NCBI RefSeq assembly: GCF_018603905.1
Contig: NZ_JAHFZZ010000016.1
Location: 62,001 to 126,000 of the forward strand
Direction: 5' to 3'
DNA length: 64,000 nt
From: Nonomuraea sp. NEAU-A123
Lineage (GTDB): Bacteria > Actinomycetota > Actinomycetes > Streptosporangiales > Streptosporangiaceae
Below the pieces are notes generated by a model. It saw only the letters and a program-made list of their open reading frames with translations. It did no database searches and had not been told where the DNA came from. The position numbers and the translations under genes were made by a program. Below, piece after piece: positions 52,573 to 61,708 of this stretch. Each line of letters begins with the position of its first letter. Position 1 is the stretch's first letter.

Positions 52573-53484
52573 ATGACCACTGGCAAGATGCACGCGAACG
52601 AGCCCGACATCGACACCCACCTCGTCCGCCGGCTGCTCGCCGGCCAGTTCCCCCAATGGGCCGAGCTGCCCATCGAGCCGTTCCCCTCCTCGGGCACGGT
52701 CAACGCGGTCTACCGGCTCGGCGACGACCTGTCCGTCCGCCTGCCCCGCGTGAAGGCAGGCGTCAAGGACGCGGTGAGCGAACGCCAGTGGCTGCCCAGG
52801 CTCGCGCCGCTCCTGCCCGTGACCATTCCAACAGTCCTGGAAACCGGGGAACCCGCCGAGGGCTACCCCTGGAACTGGACCGTCTGCCCCTGGCTGGCCG
52901 GCGACAATCCCGTCGTCAACGCGCTGCCCCACCCCGACCTGCTGGCCAAGGACCTGGCCGCCTTCATCATCGCGCTGCGCCGGATCGATCCCGCAGGGGC
53001 CCCGCCCGCCTACCGAGGCGGTCCGTTGGCGGCGCTCGACACCGAGACCCGGGCCGCGATCGACGAGCTGCACGGATTCATCGACACGCAGGCGGCGACG
53101 CGCGTCTGGAACGCCACCCTGAAGGCCCCGGACTGGTCAGGGCCGCCCATCTGGTCCCATGCCGATCTGATGCCCGGCAACCTGCTGGTCGAGCAGGGCC
53201 GGCTGAGCGCGGTCATCGACTTCGGCTGCATGGGCATCGGCGATCCGGCCTGTGACCTGATCCCTGCCTGGAACCTGCTGCCCGCCCCAACCCGCCCGGC
53301 CTTCCGCGCGGCCCTGGGCGCCGATGACGCGATGTGGGTACGCGGCCGCGGCTGGGCCCTGTCCATGGCGCTGATCCAGCTCCCGTACTACCACCGCACG
53401 AACCCCGGCATCGCCGCCAACGCCCGCCACGTCATCCACGAAGTCCTCACCGAGGCCCAGCAGGAGGCGTCGGAAATCGCCTGA
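52573..53484 (+). CDS. Aminoglycoside-phosphotransferase-fold kinase
   Basis: A 303-residue APH-type kinase. The N-lobe has FPSSGTVNAVYRLG, the catalytic loop is SHADLMPGNLL, and the metal-binding segment is VIDFGCMGIGDPACDL. Proteins with these sequences are common in actinomycetes and usually not drug-resistance enzymes; substrates are unknown. AAGG precedes the ATG at 52573. Confidence 0.85.
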   Translation: MTTGKMHANEPDIDTHLVRRLLAGQFPQWAELPIEPFPSSGTVNAVYRLGDDLSVRLPRVKAGVKDAVSERQWLPRLAPLLPVTIPTVLETGEPAEGYPWNWTVCPWLAGDNPVVNALPHPDLLAKDLAAFIIALRRIDPAGAPPAYRGGPLAALDTETRAAIDELHGFIDTQAATRVWNATLKAPDWSGPPIWSHADLMPGNLLVEQGRLSAVIDFGCMGIGDPACDLIPAWNLLPAPTRPAFRAALGADDAMWVRGRGWALSMALIQLPYYHRTNPGIAANARHVIHEVLTEAQQEASEIA

Positions 53485-53526
53485 TTCATCATCACCGCCT
53501 GTAACGCGAGCGTCACTCTTTCGAAT

Positions 53527-53544
53527 TGAGTAGTGACCTACTCA
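53527..53544. promoter_or_regulatory. Inverted repeat TGAGTAG-N4-CTACTCA
   Basis: Perfect 7-bp arms with a 4-bp spacer, 53 bp before the PASTA-protein start. Operator-like; the binding protein is unknown. Confidence 0.5.
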
Positions 53545-53597
53545 TGTCCTGGCCGGACGGCGTGCCTAGCGTCGAGGCTGATGTCAGGGAGGTGGCG

Positions 53598-54836
53598 ATG
53601 CGGCGGTACGGGCTGGTGGCCTACGCGGTTGCCGCGAGCGTGATGGTGCTGATGGCCGCGAGCCTGATCGGGCCGGCGAGCCCGGCGACGGCCACGACCC
53701 TGATCAGGCCGGCGAGCCCAGCGATGGCCGGAGCCACGGCGCCGACAGGCGAGCCGGTGGTAGGCGGGTCGGTGACACCGACGGCCGAGCAGTCTTGCCC
53801 GACGCTGTCCGAATGGAACAGCGAGACGCACGACGGCAGCCACCCGGGGCCCGTGCCGAACGTCATGGGGATGACGCGGGAGAACGCGAAAGCCACCCTG
53901 GCGCAGGCCGGGTTCGACACGGAGGCGACGCCTTCTGACGCGGCGGCCGACTGGACGGTGACCGACCAGACCCCGACCAGCGAGGAGCTCGCGAACTGCG
54001 GCTCCACCGTGACCATCGACCTGGAAGCGCCGACCGTGGAGGTCCCGGACGTCGTCGGCGACCCGCTCGATCAAGCGGAACAGGAGGTACGGGACCAAGG
54101 GCTCGTCTCGTCCGTGGCCCAGGGAGAGGCCGCCGAACCGCGCGTGGTGGACTCCCAGGATCCCGCAGCCGGGACGCGGGTGCCGAAGGGCAGCACCGTG
54201 ACGCTGCGCCTGCGTCCCCCCACGCCGGTGTCCCCGACTCCCGAACAAGTCACGGTCCCCGACCTGAGCGGGCTCAGCGCGAGCGCGGCGAGACGGCGGG
54301 TCCAGGAACGGGGGCTCACGCTCATCGTCGGGAGCGGAGATTCCGGCAATGTGAGCGAGCAGGAGCCGGCCGCCGGCAGCCTCGTCGAACGCGGTAGCTC
54401 CGTCACCGTCACACTGACACCGGTCACCGGTCCGACCGACCCCGCGAGCCCCACCGTCACCCCCACCGACACCGACGAGTCGCCGGAGGCCGGCACCATC
54501 GACACCGACGAGAGGGGCTCGTCGAGCACGCCACTGCCCGGCTTGCTGGTGGTCGTGCTCGTGGCGGCGGCCGTCCTGGTCTGGGCGCTACGCCGCGCCC
54601 GCCGCAGGCGGGAGACGCCCGCGATGGCCGCGGCATCCGCGATGACCGACATGACCGCGACCACCGTCATGCCGACAACGTCCGCGACGCCGCCGACGCC
54701 CTCAGTCGTCTGCGTGCCGTACGCCGACCTCTCGCCCTACCTGGAGCTCCGCGAGCTGGTGGCCCCCTCGCTCAGCCTCGACTTCGTCTGCCATCACGAC
54801 CAGGGCCGCCAGGAGATCAGGGAGATCGTACGGTGA
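53598..54836 (+). CDS. PASTA-domain membrane protein without kinase domain
   Basis: A 412-residue protein: N-terminal signal or anchor (YGLVAYAVAASVMVLMAAS), a duplicated 12-residue piece (SLIGPASPATAT/TLIRPASPAMAG), three PASTA repeats (VPNVMGMTRENAK, VPDVVGDPLDQAE, VPDLSGLSASAARR), a Thr/Asp/Pro-rich linker, one membrane span (LPGLLVVVLVAAAVLVWALRR) and a cytosolic tail. PASTA repeats bind peptidoglycan fragments in Ser/Thr kinases and penicillin-binding proteins, but here no kinase is attached. GGAGG precedes the ATG. The stop overlaps the next GTG. Confidence 0.82.
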   Translation: MRRYGLVAYAVAASVMVLMAASLIGPASPATATTLIRPASPAMAGATAPTGEPVVGGSVTPTAEQSCPTLSEWNSETHDGSHPGPVPNVMGMTRENAKATLAQAGFDTEATPSDAAADWTVTDQTPTSEELANCGSTVTIDLEAPTVEVPDVVGDPLDQAEQEVRDQGLVSSVAQGEAAEPRVVDSQDPAAGTRVPKGSTVTLRLRPPTPVSPTPEQVTVPDLSGLSASAARRRVQERGLTLIVGSGDSGNVSEQEPAAGSLVERGSSVTVTLTPVTGPTDPASPTVTPTDTDESPEAGTIDTDERGSSSTPLPGLLVVVLVAAAVLVWALRRARRRRETPAMAAASAMTDMTATTVMPTTSATPPTPSVVCVPYADLSPYLELRELVAPSLSLDFVCHHDQGRQEIREIVR

Positions 54837-55432
54837 TCGTCACCTTCACCACCCACCCCAGCACCGCCGACCTGCTGCTCTACGCCGATCCGCGACATGC
54901 GGCCCAGGAGCTGTCGCGGGCCGTGGACGCCCACCGGGTGCTCGACGAGATCACCCGGCAGGTCCAGGCGCCGCCCGGCGAGCTGCTGCACAAGGCCGCG
55001 GAGGCGGGCGCCACGCTGCTGGGCGGCATCGACGTGGGCTCGGTGCTGCTGGGCGGCTGGGCGAAATACCGCAGTCTGCGGGCCGCGGCCCGCAGAACCT
55101 TGGACAACCCGGGCCTGGGGCTGATGGTGCCCCTGGCCGAGCATGAGGTCGTCTCCCACCACGAGCCCTATGTCGAGGTGCAGGTCAACGGCCAGCCCGT
55201 GGGCCGGGTGACCTTCGGGATAGACCTGATCCTGCACCTCACAATGGTGACCGCGAGTGTCCGGGCCGGTCGGCTGATGCGCCTGACCGGGGGCGCCTGC
55301 ACGGCCGCCATCGCCTGCAAGATCCATGGCGTCGAGGTGGCCAGAAAGGAATTCGAGCTGGTCACGTTGCCGATCAACCGCGACCTCGGAGAGGGTTTTC
55401 CCCTGCTTCCCGAGGCACGGATGGCGAGCTGA
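54833..55432 (+). CDS. Hypothetical protein coupled to the PASTA protein
   Basis: A 199-residue protein starting with GTG inside the PASTA-gene stop (GTGA). It has no membrane span. HEPYVEVQVNGQPVGRVTFGIDLILHLTMVTASVRAG suggests a beta-rich C-terminal half. Family not recognised; the coupling suggests it works with the PASTA protein. The last 59 bp overlap the 3' end of the opposite-strand hydrolase gene. Confidence 0.7.
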   Translation: MIVTFTTHPSTADLLLYADPRHAAQELSRAVDAHRVLDEITRQVQAPPGELLHKAAEAGATLLGGIDVGSVLLGGWAKYRSLRAAARRTLDNPGLGLMVPLAEHEVVSHHEPYVEVQVNGQPVGRVTFGIDLILHLTMVTASVRAGRLMRLTGGACTAAIACKIHGVEVARKEFELVTLPINRDLGEGFPLLPEARMAS

Positions 55433-56390
55433 CGGACCCGTCCACCTCCAGGAATTCGGGGCGCAGCCCACGGGTGCGCACCTCGCTGGCCGGTGGCGAG
55501 GGGACAAAACGGGGCGCCTGGCGAAGATGCCGGTCGAACCATTCGACGGCGATCGTCATGGATTGACCGAGCCCCGGTTCCACGGACAGGCCGCGCTCGT
55601 CGAAGGGCAGGAGCTCCAGCTGCTTCGGTTCGCGGGCCTTGGCGTACGCGTCCAGGACCTCGCCGATGTCGTGGGTCAGGTCCTCCCGTCCGGTGACCAT
55701 GAGCAGCGGTCGCGGCGCGACGCGATCGATGAACGCCTCCGGCGCCCAGAGCAGGACCTGGGCCAGGGACTCCACCTCCACCTCGTCGTCGAACGTCGGG
55801 AACACCTCCTTGGCGAGCTGCAAGTAGTCCGCGATGTCCGAGTCGCCGTTCCCGAGCAGTGGCGTCCGAATCCCCGTCCCGGTCTCGTACCGTTGCTGCC
55901 GGTCACGGTCGACAGCGTCCAGCATCGTCTGGACGCCGGGCCGCCCGCGGGCCTTCTCCATCGCCCGCCAGCCGCTGAACATGCTGGGGTTCTGGCAGAC
56001 CACGCACGTCACCCGCCGATCGATGGCGGCCGCCTGGATCATCACGGTGGCGCCGAGACTGTGTCCCCACAGCCCGATCCGCGCCGGGTCGACCTCGGGC
56101 CGGCTCGCCAGGAAGGAGACGCCGTTACGTACGTCGTCGACGTATCGCTGCGGGAAGACCTGCCCACGCGGGAGGCCCTCGCTGGCACCGATGGTGCGGT
56201 AGTCGATCGCGAGTACGGCGAAGCCGGCTCGAACCAGGTAGGCGGCGCTGGGCGCCAGCGCCTCCTTGACCATGTGGACGCTGTGCCCCATCACCACGCC
56301 GGGGACGGCCTCGCCCGTGTCGTCGGGCAGGTAGAGGTCCGCGGCGCAACGGACGTCGCCGCTGCGGAACATGATGTGCTCGACCGTCAT
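55374..56390 (-). CDS. Alpha/beta hydrolase
   Basis: A 338-residue hydrolase with oxyanion region VVMGHSVH, nucleophile GLWGHSLGA, acid Asp in VTGREDLTH and a C-terminal His region. It resembles the dienelactone/acetyl-xylan esterase-like DUF1749-type proteins. The ATG at 56390 overlaps the stop of the FAD monooxygenase (ATGA). Its C-terminus extends 59 bp into the convergent gene. Confidence 0.8.
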   Translation of the reverse strand: MTVEHIMFRSGDVRCAADLYLPDDTGEAVPGVVMGHSVHMVKEALAPSAAYLVRAGFAVLAIDYRTIGASEGLPRGQVFPQRYVDDVRNGVSFLASRPEVDPARIGLWGHSLGATVMIQAAAIDRRVTCVVCQNPSMFSGWRAMEKARGRPGVQTMLDAVDRDRQQRYETGTGIRTPLLGNGDSDIADYLQLAKEVFPTFDDEVEVESLAQVLLWAPEAFIDRVAPRPLLMVTGREDLTHDIGEVLDAYAKAREPKQLELLPFDERGLSVEPGLGQSMTIAVEWFDRHLRQAPRFVPSPPASEVRTRGLRPEFLEVDGSVSSPSVPREAGENPLRGRG

Positions 56391-57541
56391 CGGACCTCCA
56401 CGACGGGCGGCGTCCAGTCCCACAGCCTGGCGCTCTTACGGCGGGCGACGCCGGAGGATGCCCGGCGCGTCATGGCGGTCATGATCCGGTAGGTGAACGG
56501 GCTCGTCGACAGGGTGAGCTTCGGGTCGGTCCGCGCCATGCGCTGCACCTGCTGCGTCCGGTGCCGGCGGGTCCGGTCATAGGCGGCCAGGGCCTCGGCG
56601 ACGGGGGCGACGCTCAACTCGGCGGCGAGTACGGTCGCGTCCTCCAGCGCCTGGCAGGCGCCCTGGGCCAGGAACGGCGTCATGGCATGGGCCGCGTCAC
56701 CGAGCAGGGCGGTGCGTCCCGCCGCATAGGCGGGCAGCGGGTCCAGGTCGTAGATGTCGTGGCGGAGCACCTGCTCGGACGGCGTGGCCGCCAGCAGGGC
56801 AGGGATCGGATCGTGCCAGCCTCGCGTCCGGCGCCGCACCTCAGCGAGGTCGTCGTCATAGCGCCGCCCCGGCTCCTCCTGCCTGACGGTCAGGAACCAG
56901 AACACCCGCTCCCCGGTCAGGGGGTGCGCCCCGAACCGGGCGCCGCGTCCCCAGGTCTGGAAGCCGTTCACCGGCCACACCGAGCCGGGCTCGGTCACTC
57001 CGCGCCAGCACAGGATGCGCTGGAAGATGGGTTCGGGCGTGTCCGGCCATACCTGGCGGCGCACGGCGCTGTGGATGCCGTCGGCTCCGACCAGGAGGTC
57101 CGCCGTCGTCGTACGCGTGTCCCCGCCGTCGACGTAGGTGACCGTGACCCCATCTCCGGTCTCCTGGACGCCGGTGACTTCCGCGCCGGTGTGCAGCCGA
57201 TCGGCCGGTACGTGCCGCGCCAGCACACGTTGCAGGTCGGCGCGATGATTGGCCAGGAGCGGGGCGTCGGTACCGGGTTGGAAGCGCATCAGATATTCGC
57301 CGCCGGGCAGCCGCATCGTGGCGCCCGCCTCGGTCGGCACCGAGCATGCCCGGAACTCCTCGCCGACCCCCAGGGCGTCGGCGGCTCTTAACGCGTTCGG
57401 CGCGAACGACCAGCCGGCCCCCGCCTCCTCCAGTTTCGGCGCCCGTTCCAGCACGGTCACCGTCCAGCCGGTTCTCAGCAGGCCGATGGCCGCGGCCAGG
57501 CCGCCGATGCCGGCTCCCGCCACGATCGCCTCACGATTCAT
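56387..57541 (-). CDS. FAD-dependent monooxygenase (salicylate-hydroxylase-like)
   Basis: A 384-residue flavoprotein monooxygenase: AIVAGAGIGGLAAAIGL (FAD), LLVGADGIHSAVRRQ (DG motif) and ALLGDAAHAMTPFLAQGACQALED (GD motif). No C-terminal thioredoxin-like domain, unlike the one at 20874. It overlaps the end of the MarR-type gene by 11 bp, so the three genes form one regulated unit. It probably hydroxylates an aromatic or a drug-like compound whose presence is sensed by the regulator. Confidence 0.9.
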   Translation of the reverse strand: MNREAIVAGAGIGGLAAAIGLLRTGWTVTVLERAPKLEEAGAGWSFAPNALRAADALGVGEEFRACSVPTEAGATMRLPGGEYLMRFQPGTDAPLLANHRADLQRVLARHVPADRLHTGAEVTGVQETGDGVTVTYVDGGDTRTTTADLLVGADGIHSAVRRQVWPDTPEPIFQRILCWRGVTEPGSVWPVNGFQTWGRGARFGAHPLTGERVFWFLTVRQEEPGRRYDDDLAEVRRRTRGWHDPIPALLAATPSEQVLRHDIYDLDPLPAYAAGRTALLGDAAHAMTPFLAQGACQALEDATVLAAELSVAPVAEALAAYDRTRRHRTQQVQRMARTDPKLTLSTSPFTYRIMTAMTRRASSGVARRKSARLWDWTPPVVEVR

Positions 57542-58010
57542 CGTCTTCCTCCTCCTCTGACGCCGGTCCCGGCATGCTCGCGAAGGCCCTGTCCATCCAG
57601 TCGAAGACGTCATGCGCCACACGCAGGCGCCGTCGGCGGGCTCGGTCCGGTCCGGCGATCTCCATGCCCTCCGCGGCGATCTCGCGGAAGGCGGCGAGGC
57701 CGGCGACCCGGCGTCTGACCACCGTCTCCCAGGCGTCGTCGCCCACGTAGTAGTAGTTGGTCTTCTGCCCTGGCCGGGTCCGCCTGCGGACGAACCCTGC
57801 GTCGATCAGCACCCGCATGTTCGTGGTGAGCGAGGCCCTGCTGGCGCCGATCGCCTCCGCGATCTCCCCCGGGGACTGCTCCGGCGGATCACAGATCATC
57901 AACCACGCGAGAGCCCGGCCGGCGATCGGTGGCACACCGTACTCATCCGCACAGAACATCGCCGCCCGCTCCACCCAGCCGAGCACCCGATCCTCATCAG
58001 TCACCCGCAT
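57531..58010 (-). CDS. MarR/GbsR-like transcriptional repressor
   Basis: A 159-residue winged-helix regulator (SPGEIAEAIGASRASLTTNMRVLIDAGFVRRRTRPGQKTNYYYV), with an acidic C-terminal tail EEEEDDE. It starts the operon and lies 14 bp from a long palindrome (58024-58055), so it probably represses itself and the two enzyme genes. Confidence 0.87.
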   Translation of the reverse strand: MRVTDEDRVLGWVERAAMFCADEYGVPPIAGRALAWLMICDPPEQSPGEIAEAIGASRASLTTNMRVLIDAGFVRRRTRPGQKTNYYYVGDDAWETVVRRRVAGLAAFREIAAEGMEIAGPDRARRRRLRVAHDVFDWMDRAFASMPGPASEEEEDDES

Positions 58011-58023
58011 CTCCTCTCATCGA

Positions 58024-58055
58024 CTAGCAATTACAGTAAATACTGAATTAGCTAG
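58024..58055. promoter_or_regulatory. 32-bp near-perfect palindrome, operator of the MarR-like gene
   Basis: Outer arms CTAGC...GCTAG and inner CAGTA-AA-TACTG with AATT in both arms form a dyad just upstream of the MarR ATG. It is an AT-rich island in otherwise high-GC DNA. Confidence 0.75.
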
Positions 58056-58073
58056 CCAATGCAAGAGGGATGG

Positions 58074-60296
58074 TCAGTCGAAGGTCTCGTGGGTGGTGGC
58101 CGGGATGTCGTCGTCCAGCTCGACGCGGACCCGATCGATCGTCCCGGTGAAGGGGAAGCCGCGCGGATAGTCCCAGCTCACCGGCGACAGGGCGTCACGG
58201 CCCAGCACCAGGCCCTGCCAGCCGATCAGGTAGCGCGCGGTCGTGAGCGGCTCCTTGCCGCCGGCCGGGCGACCGTCGACGGCCAGTTCGGCGACGCCCT
58301 GGCGGGGGCCGGTCCTCGTGAAGATCATGGACAGGACGCGGTCGCCGGGCGGCAGGTCGCGGTCGCCGTGCACGCGGTAGCGGGTGCCCTGGTGGTTGTA
58401 CTCGTAGTGGAGCCGACCGCCGGCGACGTACAGGACGTGACCACCATTGACGTCGCCCTGCGAGATGAGCACGCCTTCGTCGCCCGCCCGCAAGCGGACG
58501 TGGGCGTCGATGCGGTACGAGCGGTCGTAGATCAGCGGAGTGACCCCGCCGGGGATGCGGCTCATCTCCGGGTAGAGCACGAAGCTCCGTCGCCGCCTGG
58601 GCGAGGCCGCGCTGTGGTACATCGCGGCCCGCTCGGCGAAGTTGCGATCGTCCAGCGGGAAGACGTCGTAGCGGTCGGCCTCGGACCACCAGCGGCCGAT
58701 CAGCTCATGCAGCACATCCGGGCGCTCGGCCGCCAGGTCATGGCATTCGGAGAAGTCCTTGTCCAGGTGGTACAGCTCCCACCGGTCCTCCTCGTAGGCG
58801 GCGCCACGCTCGTGGTAGGCGACGGCCTTCCATCCCTCGTGCCAGATCGCGCGGTGCCCGTACATCTCGAAATACTGGGTGGTGCGGCGGGTCGGCGTCG
58901 CGCCGTCGGTGAACGTGTAGCGCATGGACATGCCGTGCACCGGCAACTGCGCGAGCCCGCGGTAGGTCTGCGGCATCTCGGCGCCGACGATGTCCAGGAT
59001 CGTCGGCGTCACGTCGATGACGTCGTGGAACTGCGCCCGCACGCCACCACCGGCGACCCGCCCCGGCCACGAGACGATGAGCGGGGCCCGGACACCCCCG
59101 GCGTGCGTGTTCTGCTTGTACCGCTTGAGCGGGGTGTTGCCCGCCTGCGCCCAGCCCCAGGGGTAGTTGCCGTGGCAGCGTGGGCCACCGATCTCGTCGA
59201 GCCGGGCGTAGTTGTCGGCGTGGGAGACCTCGTCCCCGTTCTCGTAGGCGATGGAGTTGGTGTTGCCGAGCCTGCCTCCCTCCTGGCTGGCGCCGTTGTC
59301 CGACAGGAGCACGATCAGCGTGTCCTGCCGGGTGCCGATGCGGTCGAGGTGCGCGAGGAGCCGGTTCAGGTGGGCGTCGGTGTGCTCCAGCATCGCGGCG
59401 AACGCCTCCTGCAGCCGGGCGGCCACGGCGCGCTCCTCCTCGGGCAGCTCGGCCCAGGGGTGTACGCCGTCGTTGCGCGGCGCCAGCGCGGTGCCGGGCG
59501 GGATGATCCCGAGTTCGAGCTGCCTGGCGTGGCGGCGCTCCCTGATCACGTCCCAGCCCTCGTCGTAGCGGCCTCGGTAGCGCCGCAGGTACTCCTCGGG
59601 CGCCTGATGCGGCGCGTGGCCCGCCCCCATGGCCAGGTAGAGGAAGTACGGCTTGTCGGGCCCCACCGACTTGTGGTCCGAGATACAGGCGATGGCCCGA
59701 TCGACGAGGTCCTCGGTCAGGTGGTAGCCCTCCTCCGGCGTCTTCGGCGGCTCCACCCGGTGGTTGTCCTGGACCAGCTCGGGATAGTACTGGTCGCTGA
59801 TGCCCTCCAGGAAGCCGTAGTAGCGGTCGAAGCCCCGGCCCAGCGGCCACTGGTCGTAGGGGCCGATCGCGCTGGTCTGGTCCATCGGGGCCAGGTGCCA
59901 CTTGCCGAGCGCGTAGGTGTTGTAACCGGTCTCGCGCAGCACCTCGGCGATCGTGGCCGCGCGGTGGGTCACGGTGCCGCGTTTGCCGGGAAAGCCGCTG
60001 TCGGCGTTGGACAGCAGGGACATGCCGACGGCGTGGTGGTTGCGGCCGGTGAGGAGCGAGGCGCGGGTGGGCGAGCACAGGGGCGTGACGTGGAAGTTGG
60101 TGTAGCGCAGCCCGTCGCCGGCCAGCCCGTCCATGGCGGGCGTGGCGATCTCCGATCCGTAGCAGCCGAGGCTGCCGAACCCGACGTCGTCGAGGACGAC
60201 GACGATCACGTCCGGCGCGCCCTCGCGCGGCTTGGGCGGCTCCGGCCACCATGGCGTGGAGTCCTGGTAGGTACGCCCCACATTTCCGGCCGTCAT
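58074..60296 (-). CDS. Arylsulfatase (formylglycine sulfatase)
   Basis: A 740-residue type I sulfatase. DDVGFGSLGCYG carries the first metal Asp pair (36-37). Cys74 is in CSPTRASLLTGR, the site converted to formylglycine. LSDNGAS contains further metal ligands, and KWHLAP is present. No signal peptide is seen. A C-terminal beta-domain of about 150 residues extends the family core. The ATG at 60296 overlaps the MFS stop (ATGA). It may release sulfate from a sulfate ester imported by that carrier. Confidence 0.92.
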   Translation of the reverse strand: MTAGNVGRTYQDSTPWWPEPPKPREGAPDVIVVVLDDVGFGSLGCYGSEIATPAMDGLAGDGLRYTNFHVTPLCSPTRASLLTGRNHHAVGMSLLSNADSGFPGKRGTVTHRAATIAEVLRETGYNTYALGKWHLAPMDQTSAIGPYDQWPLGRGFDRYYGFLEGISDQYYPELVQDNHRVEPPKTPEEGYHLTEDLVDRAIACISDHKSVGPDKPYFLYLAMGAGHAPHQAPEEYLRRYRGRYDEGWDVIRERRHARQLELGIIPPGTALAPRNDGVHPWAELPEEERAVAARLQEAFAAMLEHTDAHLNRLLAHLDRIGTRQDTLIVLLSDNGASQEGGRLGNTNSIAYENGDEVSHADNYARLDEIGGPRCHGNYPWGWAQAGNTPLKRYKQNTHAGGVRAPLIVSWPGRVAGGGVRAQFHDVIDVTPTILDIVGAEMPQTYRGLAQLPVHGMSMRYTFTDGATPTRRTTQYFEMYGHRAIWHEGWKAVAYHERGAAYEEDRWELYHLDKDFSECHDLAAERPDVLHELIGRWWSEADRYDVFPLDDRNFAERAAMYHSAASPRRRRSFVLYPEMSRIPGGVTPLIYDRSYRIDAHVRLRAGDEGVLISQGDVNGGHVLYVAGGRLHYEYNHQGTRYRVHGDRDLPPGDRVLSMIFTRTGPRQGVAELAVDGRPAGGKEPLTTARYLIGWQGLVLGRDALSPVSWDYPRGFPFTGTIDRVRVELDDDIPATTHETFD

Positions 60297-61636
60297 GCGT
60301 ACACCCTCTCCTCGAGCTGGCGAAGCGTCAGACCGCGGGTCTCCGGAGCCAGCCGGTAGGTCACCGCCACGTTCAGCAGCGCCAGGCCCGCGATCACCAG
60401 GAAGGACACCGCGCCGAGCGCTTCGAACATGCTCGGCAGCGCGAGCGTGCCGACCACGCTGCCCGTCTTGCCGACCATGTTGACGATGCCGATGGCGCGT
60501 CCGCGCACCGAGGCGGGGAACAGCTCGGGCGCCCAGGAGTAGAAGGCCAGCGAGGTGCCGCCGTTGATCACCGCGATCGTGATCGCGAAGGCCACCAGGA
60601 CGAGCCACGAGGTGCCGAACCCGGCCCAGATGAGGAACGTGCACACGGCGGCGATCGCCGTGCCGGTGAGCGCGATGAAGCGGCGGCCGATCGACTCGAT
60701 CACCCACAGGCAGACGACGAGGCCGAGGATCACCGCGAGCGCCGTCGTGGCCGCGGTGAACAGCAGCGCGGTGAACGTGCTCGGCGTGACGATGCGACTG
60801 ATCAGGGTGGGCTGGTAGAGCAGGATGGCTGAGCCGTACAGGTTGTTGCATCCCCAGTACACACACAGCATGACCATCATGATGGCCAGCGGCTTGCGGA
60901 AGAGCAGGCGCAGCGGGGCCGGCTGCCGGGGGCCGGGGGCGGCGGCCGGAGCGGCTTCGGGCGGGATCTCGCCGGAGGTGGCGTAGCGCCAGGCGGCCAG
61001 CGCCTCCTCGTGGCGGCCGTGGGCGCGCAGCCAGTACGGTGACTCGGGCGTGCGGCGCCGCAGGAACAGCAGCAGCACCGCCGCGATGGCCCCGGTGGCC
61101 ATCACCCATCTCCAGTGCTGGGCGCCCGCGAGGGTGAAGATCAGCAGCGTTACCGCGATGGCGGTCAGCGCGCCCAGCATCCAGGCCACCCCGCCCAGAC
61201 CGGTGAACGTCCCACGCCTCCTGGACGGGATGAACTCCGCGATCAGGGCGGCCGAGGCCGGCATGTCCGCGCCGATCGCGAAGCCGACGAAGAAGCGCAG
61301 CGCGATGAGCTGCCACACGTCATTGACGAGCAGGAACCCCAGTGAGGCCAGGACGAAAACGGCCATCGACGCGAAGAAGACGGGGCGGCGGCCGAGCCGG
61401 TCGGTCAGCGGGCCGGTCAGCACGGAGCCGAGGGCCATGCCGACGAACGCGGAGGCGCCCACGAGGCCGAGAAGTCCGGGATCGGGGGAGAGTTCGGGCT
61501 TGATGCCCAGCAGGGCGCCGGACAGGACCAGCAGGTCGTAGCCGTCTACGTAGTAACCACCGATGGCGGTCAGTGCGATCCTGCGCTGCCCTCTGGTCAT
61601 GCGTCCCGTGTCGAATTCGACAGTTTCGCTCGTCAT
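60293..61636 (-). CDS. MFS transporter, sugar/metabolite symporter type
   Basis: A 447-residue twelve-span carrier: GPLTDRLGRRP (motif A), ESPYWLRAHGRHEEAL at the middle and PETRGLTLRQLEERVY at the end, as in sugar-porter and aromatic-acid symporters. It is translationally coupled to the sulfatase, suggesting uptake of a sulfated compound. It is divergent from LysR at 61709. Confidence 0.88.
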   Translation of the reverse strand: MTSETVEFDTGRMTRGQRRIALTAIGGYYVDGYDLLVLSGALLGIKPELSPDPGLLGLVGASAFVGMALGSVLTGPLTDRLGRRPVFFASMAVFVLASLGFLLVNDVWQLIALRFFVGFAIGADMPASAALIAEFIPSRRRGTFTGLGGVAWMLGALTAIAVTLLIFTLAGAQHWRWVMATGAIAAVLLLFLRRRTPESPYWLRAHGRHEEALAAWRYATSGEIPPEAAPAAAPGPRQPAPLRLLFRKPLAIMMVMLCVYWGCNNLYGSAILLYQPTLISRIVTPSTFTALLFTAATTALAVILGLVVCLWVIESIGRRFIALTGTAIAAVCTFLIWAGFGTSWLVLVAFAITIAVINGGTSLAFYSWAPELFPASVRGRAIGIVNMVGKTGSVVGTLALPSMFEALGAVSFLVIAGLALLNVAVTYRLAPETRGLTLRQLEERVYA

Positions 61637-61647
61637 GCGGGCGAATC

Positions 61648-61660
61648 TATGCCGGACATA
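61648..61660. promoter_or_regulatory. LysR T-N11-A box
   Basis: TATG-N5-CATA (T-N11-A) in the 72-bp divergent region between MFS and LysR; the classic LysR-type site. Confidence 0.55.
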
Positions 61661-61708
61661 TCCATTCGTCTATTGCCATAGTGCGACTGCAAACCATACG
61701 TTTTTCGA

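Noticed and set aside
52573..53484. Aminoglycoside resistance gene
   Set aside because: Only the fold motifs match; the sequence lacks any visible similarity to a named resistance class, and such kinases are widespread in actinomycetes.
58059..60359. A 766-codon open frame on the plus strand opposite the sulfatase
   Set aside because: It is the antisense shadow typical of high-GC codon bias; the minus-strand frame has clear sulfatase motifs.
58074..61316. A single 1080-codon frame suggesting an MFS-sulfatase fusion
   Set aside because: The upstream third is an out-of-frame shadow of the MFS gene; the real sulfatase starts at 60296 and the MFS is in another frame.
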